DNA of 64,000 nucleotides from Pedobacter sp. KBS0701 (GCF_005938645.2 NZ_CP042171.1:1054001-1118000), one strand, 5' to 3'; shown: positions 50,403 through 59,689, counted from the stretch's first letter. Made by a program: numbers and translations. Notes: a model not told the origin generated them from the sequence alone.

Positions 50403-51426
50403 TTAGTTTCTCTTTAATTTTATCTGCAATTGTTTCAGGCTTAATTAAGTCTATACAATTTTCAACACCGCAAAGGCAGGGTTTGTTTCCATAAATAGAA
50501 TTTGGCCTCGAAGGATGGTCGATCTGAATACAATCACTTTCTGATTGCCCATAACCTAAAAAGCCGGCGTAAGGATGTGTTGGCCCCCAAACTGATACCA
50601 CAGGTACACCAACAAGTGAAGCGATATGCATGCCTGAAGAATCCATGCTTAACATGATATCCAAATTCGAGATGATGGCAAGTTCTTCCGTTAAGTTAAA
50701 ATTGCCGATTAAATTATGGGTATTCACATATTTTTTCGCCCAATCTTCTGCGATATCCTGTTCTGCTTTTCCACCTCCAAAAATGAAAATTTCGTGTCCT
50801 ACTTTATTTAAGGATGAAATTACCTCTTCCATTTTTTCTAAAGCATATACTTTATAAACATGCTGAGCAAAAGGAGAGATGCCTATTTTTTTTGTGGCTT
50901 TATTAGCAAATAAATTTTGTGCATTTGCTGGAATTTCCTGCTGAGATTTATTTATTTTATGACTTAGCTTAACATTAAAGCCCAATTCGCGGAAAACATC
51001 AGCATAGCGCTCTACAGTTTTTCTGAGCGCTTTAAAAATCTTATTGTTAGTACGGGTTAATGCCTTTTTCTCAGCCCTTCCTTTATTAATCCGCTTAATT
51101 TTTGTTCCTGTTAAACGAAAAAAGGTAGAAATCGCCCTGCTCCTTAAATTATCATGTAAATCAGCTATAGCATCTGGTTTGTAGCTGCGGAGTTCCTGAT
51201 AAAGTTTATATAGTCCATCTATCCCTTTATGAATGGTTTTTGGTTGGATAGGATGGAAGATGAGATGGGGGATATGATCGAAAAATGGTTTAAAAGCAGG
51301 CCGGCTTACCATAATGAGCTCGGCTGCCGGGTTCTGCTCCGAAAATTCTTGTAAAACAGCGGCTACCATGGCCACATCGCCCATGGCCGAAAAACGTAAA
51401 ACGATGATTTTTTGAGTATATGTCAT
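50395..51426 (-). CDS. GT9 family glycosyltransferase (heptosyltransferase-like)
   Basis: A 343-residue protein of the ADP-heptose:LPS heptosyltransferase fold. It begins VLRFSAMGDVAMVAAVL, has PFAQHVYKVYALEKMEEVI and EIFIFGGG in the middle, and MSMDSSGMHIASLVGVPVVS plus VWGPTHPYAGF near the end, the usual nucleotide-sugar site. A C-terminal Cys cluster (PCLCGVENC) is typical of GT9 members in this phylum. I use the ATG at 51426; the frame also has a GTG at 51438. Together with DUF4254 it likely acts in LPS core synthesis. An ACAAAGACACAAAAGCACC word precedes the gene. Confidence 0.9.
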   Translation of the reverse strand: MTYTQKIIVLRFSAMGDVAMVAAVLQEFSEQNPAAELIMVSRPAFKPFFDHIPHLIFHPIQPKTIHKGIDGLYKLYQELRSYKPDAIADLHDNLRSRAISTFFRLTGTKIKRINKGRAEKKALTRTNNKIFKALRKTVERYADVFRELGFNVKLSHKINKSQQEIPANAQNLFANKATKKIGISPFAQHVYKVYALEKMEEVISSLNKVGHEIFIFGGGKAEQDIAEDWAKKYVNTHNLIGNFNLTEELAIISNLDIMLSMDSSGMHIASLVGVPVVSVWGPTHPYAGFLGYGQSESDCIQIDHPSRPNSIYGNKPCLCGVENCIDLIKPETIADKIKEKLNG

Positions 51427-51518
51427 GTTTTTTACCACAAAGACACAAAAGCACCAAGTTTTTCTTTGTGTTCTTCTTGTCTTTAAGCGTGATTATTCTT
51501 TACTTTTCGCTTTAGTCT

Positions 51519-52121
51519 TTAACCTTTCTTATACAAAACCGGGTTTAAACTCGGGTCGTTATACATTTTCATCTGTTTGTACACTTTCATGTATTTCTTA
51601 CCAGCTTCAATGTCAGCCAGTAATTCATCAATGCTGGTTGAAAGATCATCGCGCTGCGATAACAATACATTGAGTTTAGTTTGGCACTGTTCACGGTGTT
51701 CAGGTGAGGCAGTTTCTCGTTCGGCCTCTTCACGCATGTGGTAAATTTTCAAAGCCAGGATAGAAAGCCTGTCTATTGCCCATGCCGGACTTTCTGTATT
51801 GATTTTTGCCTCTGGCAAAGCAGCAATTCCCTGATAAAGATTTAAGAAATAGCCATCAATAAACTCTACCATATCAGTACGCACCTGGTTTTGTGCATCG
51901 ATACGTCTTTTCCAGCTCAAACCTTCAACAGGATCAATCTGTGGATTGCGCACCACATCTTCCATGTGCCACTGGGCAGTATCAATCCAGTTTTTCAGAT
52001 AAAAAAGATGCTCTAAACTTTCTGCATCGTAAGGGTTTTCAACCGGATGGTCAATATCATCAAACTTGTGGTAGTCTGTAATGACCTGATTAAATATGCG
52101 GTTGGCAATTTCACTTATCAT
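51519..52121 (-). CDS. DUF4254 protein
   Basis: A 200-residue soluble, helical protein. The block FYLKNWIDTAQWHMEDVVRN and the IDAQNQVRTDMVEFID and SPAWAIDRLSILALKIYHM stretches match the DUF4254 pattern. Its genes sit next to GT9 glycosyltransferases in many Bacteroidota, as here, so a role in LPS or surface-sugar assembly is likely. No catalytic motif is evident. A TAACTTTG box ends 5 nt before the ATG, so the transcript may be nearly leaderless. Confidence 0.88.
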   Translation of the reverse strand: MISEIANRIFNQVITDYHKFDDIDHPVENPYDAESLEHLFYLKNWIDTAQWHMEDVVRNPQIDPVEGLSWKRRIDAQNQVRTDMVEFIDGYFLNLYQGIAALPEAKINTESPAWAIDRLSILALKIYHMREEAERETASPEHREQCQTKLNVLLSQRDDLSTSIDELLADIEAGKKYMKVYKQMKMYNDPSLNPVLYKKG

Positions 52122-52126
52122 GGGGA

Positions 52127-52134
52127 CAAAGTTA
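52127..52134 (-). promoter_or_regulatory. TAACTTTG box 5 nt before DUF4254
   Basis: On the minus strand TAACTTTG, then TCCCC and the ATG. This is the third full TAnnTTTG box in the window that sits 4 to 5 nt before a start codon. Confidence 0.45.
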
Positions 52135-52143
52135 TGTTTTTTT

Positions 52144-52210
52144 ACTACAGATTTTCATAGATAAACACAGATTTAAGCTTATCTGTGTTCATCCTTTTCA
52201 TCTGTGGTTA
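52144..52210. repeat. ATAAACACAGAT / ATCTGTG inverted repeat without a gene
   Basis: Left: CTACAG, then CATAGATAAACACAGAT. Right: ATCTGTGTTCATCCTTTTCA, then TCTGTGG. The arms pair imperfectly around TTAAGCTT. The same words flank the GxxExxY gene at 60882 and 61341, so this is a solo or short version of that flank. It fills the gap between DUF4254 and polX. Confidence 0.6.
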
Positions 52211-53887
52211 ATTTGGCTTTTTACTATTAAAGAACGCAGTAATCTCCTCTAAGGAGAAAGCATTTAAACATTTATTGGCACTTAAGCCGCCTTTGCGGGC
52301 CACTAAAATACCGTAATGCATATCATGGAAACCTTCGGTACGGTGGGCATCTGGATTTACAGAGAGTAACACACCTTTTTCTAAAGCATAGCGGTGCCAG
52401 CGCCAGTCTAAATCTAAGCGTAAAGGGTTGGCATTGATTTCGATTACTACTTTATTAGCTGAGCAAGCATCGATAATTTTTTTGTAATCGATCGGATATC
52501 CGGCCCTGCTTAACAATAAACGACCAGTTGGGTGGCCTAAAATGGTGGTATATGGGTTTTCGATGGCTTTTAACAAACGTGCTGTAGCTTTGGCTTCATC
52601 CATCCGGAGATTACTGTGCACAGAAGCGACTACAAAATCGAATGTTTTTAGAATATCATCTGAATAATCTAATGAGCCATCGCTTAAAATGTCGCTCTCA
52701 ATACCTTTGAAGATTTTAAAGGGAGCGAGTTTTTTATTGAGCTCGTCTATTTCCTGGTGCTGGCCGAAAACGCGTTGTTCGTTTAATCCTTTTGCATAAA
52801 CTGCGGTTTTAGAGTGGTCGCAGATTCCTAAATATTGAAGATTTAAGTTCTCTTTGCAATATACGGCCATCTGCTCTAAAGTGTGTACACCATCGCTCCA
52901 GGTCGAATGATTGTGCAAGCTACCTTTTAAATCTTCGTATTGAATCAGCGTTGGGAGTTTGTTTGCTTTGGCCAGTTCAATTTCATCAAAATCTTCGCGT
53001 AGTTCAGGTTCGATAAAAGCTAATCCCGCCTTGCTGTAAATTTCTTCTTCATTTGCGAAAGGTCCATCGCCAGCTAAAGCCAACACTTTTTCAACATGTT
53101 CGGTATTTCCGGTTAATATAAACCACTGTAAATAAAAAGCTGATTTTTCAACAACGTGTAGTTTTATCCTAAAACCTGCCTCAGTAGTGCAGATAAACAA
53201 GTTTTCAGCTTCGATAAGCGAAAGCGGGTCGAAAGCAGGTAAGCTTTGTTTAATGTTTTCGATATTTTCTGTACCGATTACGATTTCCAGCTCATCAATA
53301 ATTTCGCATGCCCTGCGGTACTGACCAGCGAAGCCCAAAAGTGCATTGTCATCAATATTGGCAGTCCAAACAGAAAGTTGCGTAAACAAAGTTTTGGCAA
53401 AACCTTCTACCTGTGCATATAAAAACCTGCCATTTGCGGCAAGTTTAAACTCAATGGCATTTTTAATTTCTTCCTGTGTTTTTAAACCGAAACCTTTGGC
53501 TTCAATCAGGCGGTTTTCGTTACAGGCGTAATACAGTTCACCAATGCTCTCTATCCCCAGCGTACGCCAGATAATGAAAATCTTTTTTGGCCCTATGCCT
53601 TTGATGGCCAGCATTTCCACAACGCCTTCGGGCGTTTTCTCCAGAATTTCGTTAAGTTCTTTTAATTCTCCTGTTTGGAGAAGTTCTATGATTTTGGAAG
53701 CCAGTCCTTTGCCAATACCGTCAATTTTATCCAGTTCATCCAAAGGTTTGTCTTTTAACGCAAAAGGCAGTTTATCTACTTTAAAATAGGCGTTTGCGAC
53801 TGATTTAATCTTGAAAGGATTTTCTTCATGCAGTTCCATAAGCTGCGATAAGAGGCGTAAAGTGCGGGCGATGGTCTTATTTTCCAT
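52208..53887 (-). CDS. polX: PolX-like protein with degenerate polymerase and intact PHP domain
   Basis: A 559-residue family X DNA polymerase/3'-5' exonuclease. The N-terminal HhH region has DKIDGIGKGLASKI and AIKGIGPKKIFIIW. In the polymerase palm, the usual GSxRR...GDxD is GQYRR...DELE: the two catalytic aspartates are Glu199 and Glu201. The third (in the usual VDLR) is Lys242 (RIKLHVV). The C-terminal PHP domain keeps its metal ligands: HNH at 325-327, ICDHS, GIESDIL, VASVHS, LGHPTGR and NPDAH. It may therefore act as a nuclease, not a polymerase. The length is as in bacterial PolX. Confidence 0.92.
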   Translation of the reverse strand: MENKTIARTLRLLSQLMELHEENPFKIKSVANAYFKVDKLPFALKDKPLDELDKIDGIGKGLASKIIELLQTGELKELNEILEKTPEGVVEMLAIKGIGPKKIFIIWRTLGIESIGELYYACNENRLIEAKGFGLKTQEEIKNAIEFKLAANGRFLYAQVEGFAKTLFTQLSVWTANIDDNALLGFAGQYRRACEIIDELEIVIGTENIENIKQSLPAFDPLSLIEAENLFICTTEAGFRIKLHVVEKSAFYLQWFILTGNTEHVEKVLALAGDGPFANEEEIYSKAGLAFIEPELREDFDEIELAKANKLPTLIQYEDLKGSLHNHSTWSDGVHTLEQMAVYCKENLNLQYLGICDHSKTAVYAKGLNEQRVFGQHQEIDELNKKLAPFKIFKGIESDILSDGSLDYSDDILKTFDFVVASVHSNLRMDEAKATARLLKAIENPYTTILGHPTGRLLLSRAGYPIDYKKIIDACSANKVVIEINANPLRLDLDWRWHRYALEKGVLLSVNPDAHRTEGFHDMHYGILVARKGGLSANKCLNAFSLEEITAFFNSKKPN

Positions 53888-53974
53888 AGGGGGGTAAAAT
53901 TAGGAAATAATGCCTCAAATCCTTAAGGGCGGACAAATTAAAACACAATTTTATTAAAGCGTTGTTTTACACTC

Positions 53975-54604
53975 ATGAAATCTATAAAAACTGTCCTTTG
54001 GGGATTAAGCATAAGTTTGGCAGCATGCCAATCTGCCAATAAAAATGATCAACAGAAAACGGATTCGGTAAGTAACCTAAAATCGGCGACAACTCAAGCT
54101 ATGGATGGACGGTTCCTGATTGTAGCCGGTAAATCCATTGGCGAAATTTCCTTAGGAGAAAATATGGAACAGGTAGGTGAAAAACTTGGGAGACCTGATG
54201 ACGGCGATGCCGCAATGGGAAAAGCCTGGGGGATTTGGTACAGTGATGATTCGACAGGAAAGCATCCCAACGAAATTGCGGTATATTCTTCTTATCGGGA
54301 TACCAGTATGCTTGTAAAAGATGTAAAACAGATCAGGATTACCTCGGATAAGTTTAAAACACAGGATGGTTTGGCAACGGGCACTACGATGGAAGAAGCA
54401 AAAAATAAATTTCCAGCTATTGAAAAACTTTCTGCCTATTTGAATGAAGATAAAGATACCATTACCGTTTACGATGCGAAAAAAGAGGGTATTGGCTTTG
54501 AATTTCTAAAAGGGAAAAGTGTTTCCATAACGGTTCATCCGGTAAATACTCCGGTTAACGCTACTTATTTAACGCTACATCCGGAGTGGAAATTGATTGA
54601 ATAA
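53975..54604 (+). CDS. Lipoprotein of unknown function
   Basis: A 209-residue lipoprotein with a lipobox SLAAC (Cys at residue 18). After a 25-residue Ser/Thr/Lys/Gln-rich linker comes an alpha/beta domain with ISLGENMEQVGEKLGRPDDG, then VKQIRITSDKFKTQDGLATG and MEEAKNKFP. The motif of 'G.S...V...LG.P' recalls small SmpA/BamE-like or other outer-membrane lipoproteins, but I do not assign it. It is convergent with sppA. Confidence 0.78.
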   Translation: MKSIKTVLWGLSISLAACQSANKNDQQKTDSVSNLKSATTQAMDGRFLIVAGKSIGEISLGENMEQVGEKLGRPDDGDAAMGKAWGIWYSDDSTGKHPNEIAVYSSYRDTSMLVKDVKQIRITSDKFKTQDGLATGTTMEEAKNKFPAIEKLSAYLNEDKDTITVYDAKKEGIGFEFLKGKSVSITVHPVNTPVNATYLTLHPEWKLIE

Positions 54605-54649
54605 ATAGAGAAATTTAGATAATAGATTTGAGATGGATAACTTTAGATT

Positions 54650-54682
54650 AGACCTCGCAGGTTTTTGAAACCTGCGAGGTCT
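54650..54682. terminator. Perfect 15-bp bidirectional terminator
   Basis: AGACCTCGCAGGTTT pairs exactly with 54668-54682 around TTG, between the convergent lipoprotein and sppA genes. The same palindrome recurs widely in related genomes as far as I recall. Confidence 0.85.
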
Positions 54683-54687
54683 GAATT

Positions 54688-56454
54688 TTACTTAATTACT
54701 GCTTCAAATGGCATGCGGGCCTGAATTCCAGAGCTTGCGATTACCTTTTTCATTTGCTGATAAAGCATATAATTATCACCAAGTTCTTGTTTGGTATAAT
54801 AGGTCTTAATCCTGTCTGTACCTTCATCCATTAACGATTTCCATGGATCAATTACATCCGGATATTCTACAACCTTATAGTTCTTTAATTTAGCTTTTTT
54901 AGCAGCAGCCTTAATGGCATCCTTAAAACCTCCGATTCTGTCGGCTAAGCCAATTTGAACAGCATCTGTTCCGATCCAAACGTGGCCACCGCCAATACTA
55001 TCGATATAGGCTTTGCTTTTCTTTCTGCCATCGGCCACACGACTCACAAAACCGCTGTAAATTCTGTTTAATTCATTCTGGATGATGAATCTTTCACCTT
55101 CCGTCATAGGGCGGTTGGTGGCCATAATATCGGCATATTTACCGGTTTTAACGCCATCAAATGTAATGCCCAGTTTGTTGGTCATTAAGTTCTGGAAGTT
55201 AGGGATAATTCCAAATACACCGATAGACCCCGTAATGGTATTCGGTTGTACAAAAATACTATCGGCAGCACAACCAATATAATAACCGCCTGATGCAGCC
55301 ACATCGCCAAAGGATGCAATAACCGGCTTTTCTTTCCTGGTCAGTACAACCTCTCTCCAGATCACGTCTGAAGCTAACGCGCTACCTCCGGGAGAGTTTA
55401 CGCGAAGTACAACCGCTTTAATATCATCGTCTAAACGAGCCTTTCTGATTGCTCTGGAAATGCGTTCTGAACCAATCTGGTTATCAGAACCTTCTCCTCC
55501 GTTAATTTCTCCATTGGCATAAATTACGGCAACTTTATCTTTTCCTTCGCCTGTATCGCTATTGTTTTTGGCATAATCGTTAATCGAAACAGAGCGAATA
55601 TTCTCTCCTCTGGTTCTGCCGGATAATCCTTTTAATTCCTCTAAAATCTGATCTTTGTACTTTAAAGCATCGATCATTTTAAAGTTTACCGCATCTTGTG
55701 GCTGCTGCACCTTGTAGTTATCGGCAATGTTATTAAGGCTATCTTTTTGGATATTTCTGCTTTGCGCAATATCGGTTAAGAAAGTATTGTATAAACCACC
55801 AACATAAGCAGTAACCTGTTTACGGTTATAATCGCTCATTTTATCCAGGATAAATGGCTCGACTGCACTTTTGTAATTTCCTACACGTATAACCTGCATT
55901 TCTACACCAACTTTTTCTAATGTTCCTTTAAAGAAAGTTAATTCTGAGCTAAATCCTTTAAATTCTAATGCACCTTCGGGATTTAAATATACTTTATCAG
56001 CAACAGAAGCCAAATAATAAGCCCCCTGAGTATACACTTCGCTATACGCGATAATTTTTTTATGCGATTTTTTAAAATCGATCAGCGCATTCCTTACCTC
56101 ACGTAACGTAGCAAAACCCGCATTGGGGCTGCTCACATTGAGGTAAATGCACTTAATATTATCATCTGTTTTGGCTTTTTGCAGCGCTTTTAAGAAGTCG
56201 TTTAAGCCTATGGCTTCTTTTTCCTCACCTCCAACAATTGGCAGGTTTCCGAATGGATTTTTAGGTGTACGCTCGGTAATGGCCTGATCTAAATTTAGAA
56301 ATAACACCGAATTGTTGGACACAACAACTGTTTTGTCGCTATCAATTGAAGATATTAAACCCACTACAACTACGAAGCAGATAATAAATACAATTACTAT
56401 CGATAAGAAAAAGCCCAACATAGAGGCAAATAAATACTTAAAGAATTCTCTCAT
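54688..56454 (-). CDS. sppA: Signal peptide peptidase SppA, 67K type
   Basis: A 588-residue membrane-bound serine protease that degrades signal peptides after cleavage. One N-terminal membrane segment (about 8-35) is followed by two ClpP-like halves. The catalytic Lys is expected in the first half (RVGNYKSAVEPF, residue about 203), with the Ser in the second (DVAASGGYYIG, residue about 390); VNSPGGSALASDVI is the substrate loop. This domain split is typical of the long E. coli-type SppA. The start at 56454 is followed by a basic N terminus and is the only one that gives the membrane anchor. Confidence 0.93.
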   Translation of the reverse strand: MREFFKYLFASMLGFFLSIVIVFIICFVVVVGLISSIDSDKTVVVSNNSVLFLNLDQAITERTPKNPFGNLPIVGGEEKEAIGLNDFLKALQKAKTDDNIKCIYLNVSSPNAGFATLREVRNALIDFKKSHKKIIAYSEVYTQGAYYLASVADKVYLNPEGALEFKGFSSELTFFKGTLEKVGVEMQVIRVGNYKSAVEPFILDKMSDYNRKQVTAYVGGLYNTFLTDIAQSRNIQKDSLNNIADNYKVQQPQDAVNFKMIDALKYKDQILEELKGLSGRTRGENIRSVSINDYAKNNSDTGEGKDKVAVIYANGEINGGEGSDNQIGSERISRAIRKARLDDDIKAVVLRVNSPGGSALASDVIWREVVLTRKEKPVIASFGDVAASGGYYIGCAADSIFVQPNTITGSIGVFGIIPNFQNLMTNKLGITFDGVKTGKYADIMATNRPMTEGERFIIQNELNRIYSGFVSRVADGRKKSKAYIDSIGGGHVWIGTDAVQIGLADRIGGFKDAIKAAAKKAKLKNYKVVEYPDVIDPWKSLMDEGTDRIKTYYTKQELGDNYMLYQQMKKVIASSGIQARMPFEAVIK

Positions 56455-56464
56455 TTAAATGTTT

Positions 56465-56472
56465 TAATTTTG
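56465..56472 (+). promoter_or_regulatory. -7 box TAATTTTG of folK
   Basis: TAATTTTG matches TAnnTTTG and lies 22 nt before the folK ATG at 56495, just behind the divergent sppA start. Confidence 0.5.
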
Positions 56473-56494
56473 TGCTGTAAAGATATAAAAATAC

Positions 56495-57001
56495 ATGATG
56501 CTTAATCAAGCTTTAGAGTACAGTACGGCTTATTTGTTACTGGGTGGAAATTTAGGTAACAGGGAGGCAAATTTGAAAAAAGCCATCGAACTATTGAACG
56601 ATAAAATTGGTAAGGTGATAGCCATCTCATCTCTTTATGAAACGGCAGCATGGGGCAAAACTGACCAGCCTGCATTTTTAAACCAGGCAATAGCTTTGCA
56701 AACCAATTTAGGTGCTTTGGAAGTTTTAGATCTGGCATTAAGTATTGAACAGGAATTGGGCAGGGTGAGGAAAGATAAATGGGGGGAGCGCTTAATTGAT
56801 ATTGATCTGATCCTTTTTGGAGATCAAATCATCAATATTCCGGATAAACTTCAGGTACCTCATCCGCATATGCAGAGCCGGAAATTTGTGATGGAACCCA
56901 TGGCCGAGATCGCCCCCGAAGTGCTGCACCCTGTACTGGGAGAAACGATTTTGTCCATCAGTCGCAATATTGACGATCCCCTTGAGGTTAAAAAACTGTA
57001 G
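56495..57001 (+). CDS. folK: 2-amino-4-hydroxy-6-hydroxymethyldihydropteridine pyrophosphokinase
   Basis: A 168-residue folate enzyme that adds pyrophosphate from ATP to 6-hydroxymethyl-dihydropterin. The family signature is present: AYLLLGGNLGNREANL, ISSLYETAAWGKTDQPAFLNQ, LGRVRKDKWGERLIDIDLI and VPHPHMQSRKFVMEP. The two Asp in RLIDIDL bind metal. The length is as usual. The start is one of two adjacent Met codons (56495 or 56498). It is divergent from sppA. Confidence 0.94.
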   Translation: MMLNQALEYSTAYLLLGGNLGNREANLKKAIELLNDKIGKVIAISSLYETAAWGKTDQPAFLNQAIALQTNLGALEVLDLALSIEQELGRVRKDKWGERLIDIDLILFGDQIINIPDKLQVPHPHMQSRKFVMEPMAEIAPEVLHPVLGETILSISRNIDDPLEVKKL

Positions 57002-57108
57002 CGCATTAACTTTTAATTTTTGCAGAGAAGGAACACCGTTTTTAAAGGATCAATCTAATGCGCATTGATCTGCGATTTTAATCTTCTTAATCTGCGGGAA
57101 AAACTTAG

Positions 57109-57801
57109 TTATATTTTGTGATTAGCCGTAGCACCCCTAAAATGCAATACCGATAAAGCAATATACAGTACCAAAACAAAAGGTATTGCCGCGAATTTTA
57201 GAAAGGCAATTAATACTGCCGATAGGATGAGGAAAATAAATTTGATTTTGTTTTTATTCCAGCTTAGATTGCTGAATTTTAAAGAGAATATTTTTATTTC
57301 GCTCACCAGTAAGAAGCTGGTTATTGCCGTAATGGCGATCAGTAAAATACTGGAGGAGATCATCTGTGGATAATCGTGCGCAATAAAAGGTAAAGAGCAG
57401 ATAAACAAAGTATTCATAGGCGTATTCAAGCCAATAAAATCTTCTGTTTGCCTCGTATCATTGTTGAATTTTGCCAGTCTAAGTGCCGAAAAAACAGTAA
57501 TAATAAAACCAAGATAGGGAAGGTATTCAGATGAATAATCACTTGCCTTTAACAGGTGAAACATAATTACCCCGGGTAAAAACCCAAAACTTACCATATC
57601 TGCCAAAGAATCAAGATCTTTACCAATTGCCGATTTTACATTTAATAAACGGGCAACCATACCATCAAAAAAATCGAATATTCCGGATAAAATAACGAAA
57701 TAAGCTGCGGTTTCTAAATTGCCTTTAAATGCAAAAACGATTCCGATACAACCAGAAAAAAGGTTTGCACAGGTAATCGCATTAGGGAGATGCTTTTTCA
57801 T
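57109..57801 (-). CDS. pssA: CDP-diacylglycerol-serine O-phosphatidyltransferase
   Basis: A 230-residue membrane enzyme of the CDP-alcohol phosphatidyltransferase family. The signature DxxDGxxARxxxxxxxxGxxxDxxxD reads through DFFDGMVARLLN and GKDLDSLAD. Six or seven membrane segments follow. I use the ATG at 57801 (MKKHLPNAITCANL); a frame extension to 57855 encodes only the CCTTCCAGCC word repeat before the gene. It makes phosphatidylserine, the precursor of phosphatidylethanolamine. The psd decarboxylase gene is not in view. Confidence 0.92.
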   Translation of the reverse strand: MKKHLPNAITCANLFSGCIGIVFAFKGNLETAAYFVILSGIFDFFDGMVARLLNVKSAIGKDLDSLADMVSFGFLPGVIMFHLLKASDYSSEYLPYLGFIITVFSALRLAKFNNDTRQTEDFIGLNTPMNTLFICSLPFIAHDYPQMISSSILLIAITAITSFLLVSEIKIFSLKFSNLSWNKNKIKFIFLILSAVLIAFLKFAAIPFVLVLYIALSVLHFRGATANHKI

Positions 57802-57884
57802 AGGGTTTGAAGGCTGGAAGGCTGGAAGGCTGGAAGGTAGTAGGCAAACCCTCATACCCTCAACCTTCCAACCCTTAACCTTAT
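57802..57884 (-). repeat. Word repeat CCTTCCAG before pssA
   Basis: On the minus strand AAGGTTAAGGGTTGGAAGGT leads to a four-fold CCTTCCAG / CCTTCAAACCC run ending at the pssA ATG. The purine half can pair with the pyrimidine half. It resembles the spacer at 15576. Confidence 0.6.
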
Positions 57885-59627
57885 TTAGCTGTTCATCGAA
57901 ATTAAGAACTCTTCGTTACTTTTTGTTCCTTTTATTTGAGATTGAACAAATTCCATTGCTTCCTGGCTGTTCATATCAGCAAGGTGGTTACGTAGAATCC
58001 AAACACGTTGCAAAATATCCCTATCTAACAATAAATCATCTCTACGGGTACTTGAAGCGGTAATATCAATTGCAGGGAAGATACGTTTGTTAGATAATTT
58101 ACGGTCTAATTGTAACTCCATGTTACCTGTTCCCTTAAATTCTTCGAAGATCACCTCGTCCATTTTAGAACCTGTATCGGTTAGTGCGGTAGCCAGAATA
58201 GTTAGTGAACCACCATTCTCTATATTACGTGCAGCACCAAAGAAACGTTTCGGTTTGTGTAATGCATTGGCATCAACACCACCCGATAATATTTTACCAG
58301 ATGCAGGTGCAGTGGTATTGTATGCTCTCGCCAAACGGGTAATCGAATCTAAAAGGATTACCACATCATGTCCGCTTTCTACCAAACGTTTCGATTTCTC
58401 TAAAACAATATTGGCAATTTTAACGTGACGCTCAGCCGGCTCATCAAAAGTTGAGGCAATTACCTCAGCCCTTACACTACGTGCCATATCTGTAACCTCT
58501 TCCGGGCGCTCATCAATTAATAAGATAATTAAATAAACTTCAGGGTGGTTTTTAGCAATTGCGTTAGCCACTTCTTTCAATAAATTGGTTTTACCTGTTT
58601 TTGGCTGTGCAACAATTAAACCACGCTGCCCTTTACCAATTGGTGTAAACAAATCCATAATACGGGTAGAGTAATTGCTGTTATCCGTAAATAAATTTAA
58701 TTTTTCAGTTGGGAAAAGTGGTGTTAAATAATCAAAAGGAACACGGTCGCGAACCTCAGCAGGAATTCTGCCATTAATGGTTTCTACACGAACCAGTGGG
58801 AAATACTTTTCGCCTTCTTTTGGCGGACGGATGCTACCTTTTACCGTATCACCGGTTTTTAATCCAAAAAGTTTTATTTGAGACTGAGATACATAAATAT
58901 CATCAGGAGAAGTTAAGTAGTTGTAATCTGCAGAGCGCAAGAAACCATAACCATCAGGCATAATTTCCAAAACCCCCTCATTTGTAATTACATTATCGAA
59001 ATCCAGGTTAGAATAACTGTTTTCGTTTTTGTGGTGGTTGCCACCACCTGGTTGTTTTTGCTGGCGATTTTCGTCTCGCTGCGGTTTTTCCTGTTTTTCT
59101 TTAGGTTCTTGTTTTTGTTTTGGAGCCACCGGAAGCACTTCTGCACTTTCTTCTATTAAAGCAGAGATTGGCTTTACACTTTCTTCGGCTTCAACAATTC
59201 TGTCGGGCTGTCTTTCCGGCTGTTGTTGGTGTTGAGGCTCGTCAAATAATGTTACAGCATCTCTTCTTCTTGTAACCGGCGCCGCAGGCTCATCTTTTGT
59301 TAGCCTTGCTCTTTTTTTAACAGGCTTGTCGGCAGTAGTAGCTGCTGGCTTATCGGCTACCACTGTAGAAGCAGCGGCTGCAGCTGCGGCAGCAACTTTT
59401 GGTGCTTTTGCAGCTTTGGTTTTAGGCGCAGGAGTAGCTGCAACAGGTTCGGTTTCGCTATAAGGATCTGCACCAGCTTTAGCGGCATTTATAATTTCTT
59501 GCTGGTGTAAAAGTACTTCAACAAGGTCGATTTTTCTTAGGGAGTCGGCACCTTCAATGCCATAGCTTTTTGCTAGCTCACGTAATTCTGTTGTGAGCTT
59601 ATCATTTAATTCTGTTTTACTAAACAT
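57885..59627 (-). CDS. rho: Transcription termination factor Rho with long N-terminal insert
   Basis: A 580-residue hexameric RNA helicase. An N-terminal SAP-like Rho_N part (about 1-50) is followed by an Ala/Pro/Lys-, then Gln/Glu/Asn-rich low-complexity insert (about 60-210), which is much longer than in E. coli. The RNA-binding cold-shock-like domain starts at [15 protein letters not shown]. The ATPase core has Walker [13 protein letters not shown] and Walker [18 protein letters not shown]. The insert is typical of Bacteroidota Rho and may form condensates in this phylum. The gene is the last before a hairpin-bearing leader. Confidence 0.95.
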   Translation of the reverse strand: MFSKTELNDKLTTELRELAKSYGIEGADSLRKIDLVEVLLHQQEIINAAKAGADPYSETEPVAATPAPKTKAAKAPKVAAAAAAAASTVVADKPAATTADKPVKKRARLTKDEPAAPVTRRRDAVTLFDEPQHQQQPERQPDRIVEAEESVKPISALIEESAEVLPVAPKQKQEPKEKQEKPQRDENRQQKQPGGGNHHKNENSYSNLDFDNVITNEGVLEIMPDGYGFLRSADYNYLTSPDDIYVSQSQIKLFGLKTGDTVKGSIRPPKEGEKYFPLVRVETINGRIPAEVRDRVPFDYLTPLFPTEKLNLFTDNSNYSTRIMDLFTPIGKGQRGLIVAQPKTGKTNLLKEVANAIAKNHPEVYLIILLIDERPEEVTDMARSVRAEVIASTFDEPAERHVKIANIVLEKSKRLVESGHDVVILLDSITRLARAYNTTAPASGKILSGGVDANALHKPKRFFGAARNIENGGSLTILATALTDTGSKMDEVIFEEFKGTGNMELQLDRKLSNKRIFPAIDITASSTRRDDLLLDRDILQRVWILRNHLADMNSQEAMEFVQSQIKGTKSNEEFLISMNS

Positions 59628-59662
59628 TCTAAATATATATGTTTCAAGAAATTTTTCATTTG

Positions 59663-59689
59663 TTTATAACGGATGTTTTCTGTTATAAA
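59663..59689. other. Leader hairpin upstream of rho
   Basis: TTTATAACGGA faces TCTGTTATAAA (one G:T) 36 to 62 nt upstream of the rho start. The rest of the 425-nt gap to pyrF is very AT-rich with no gene. Rho autoregulation by its leader is known in other bacteria, so this is a candidate site, nothing more. Confidence 0.35.
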
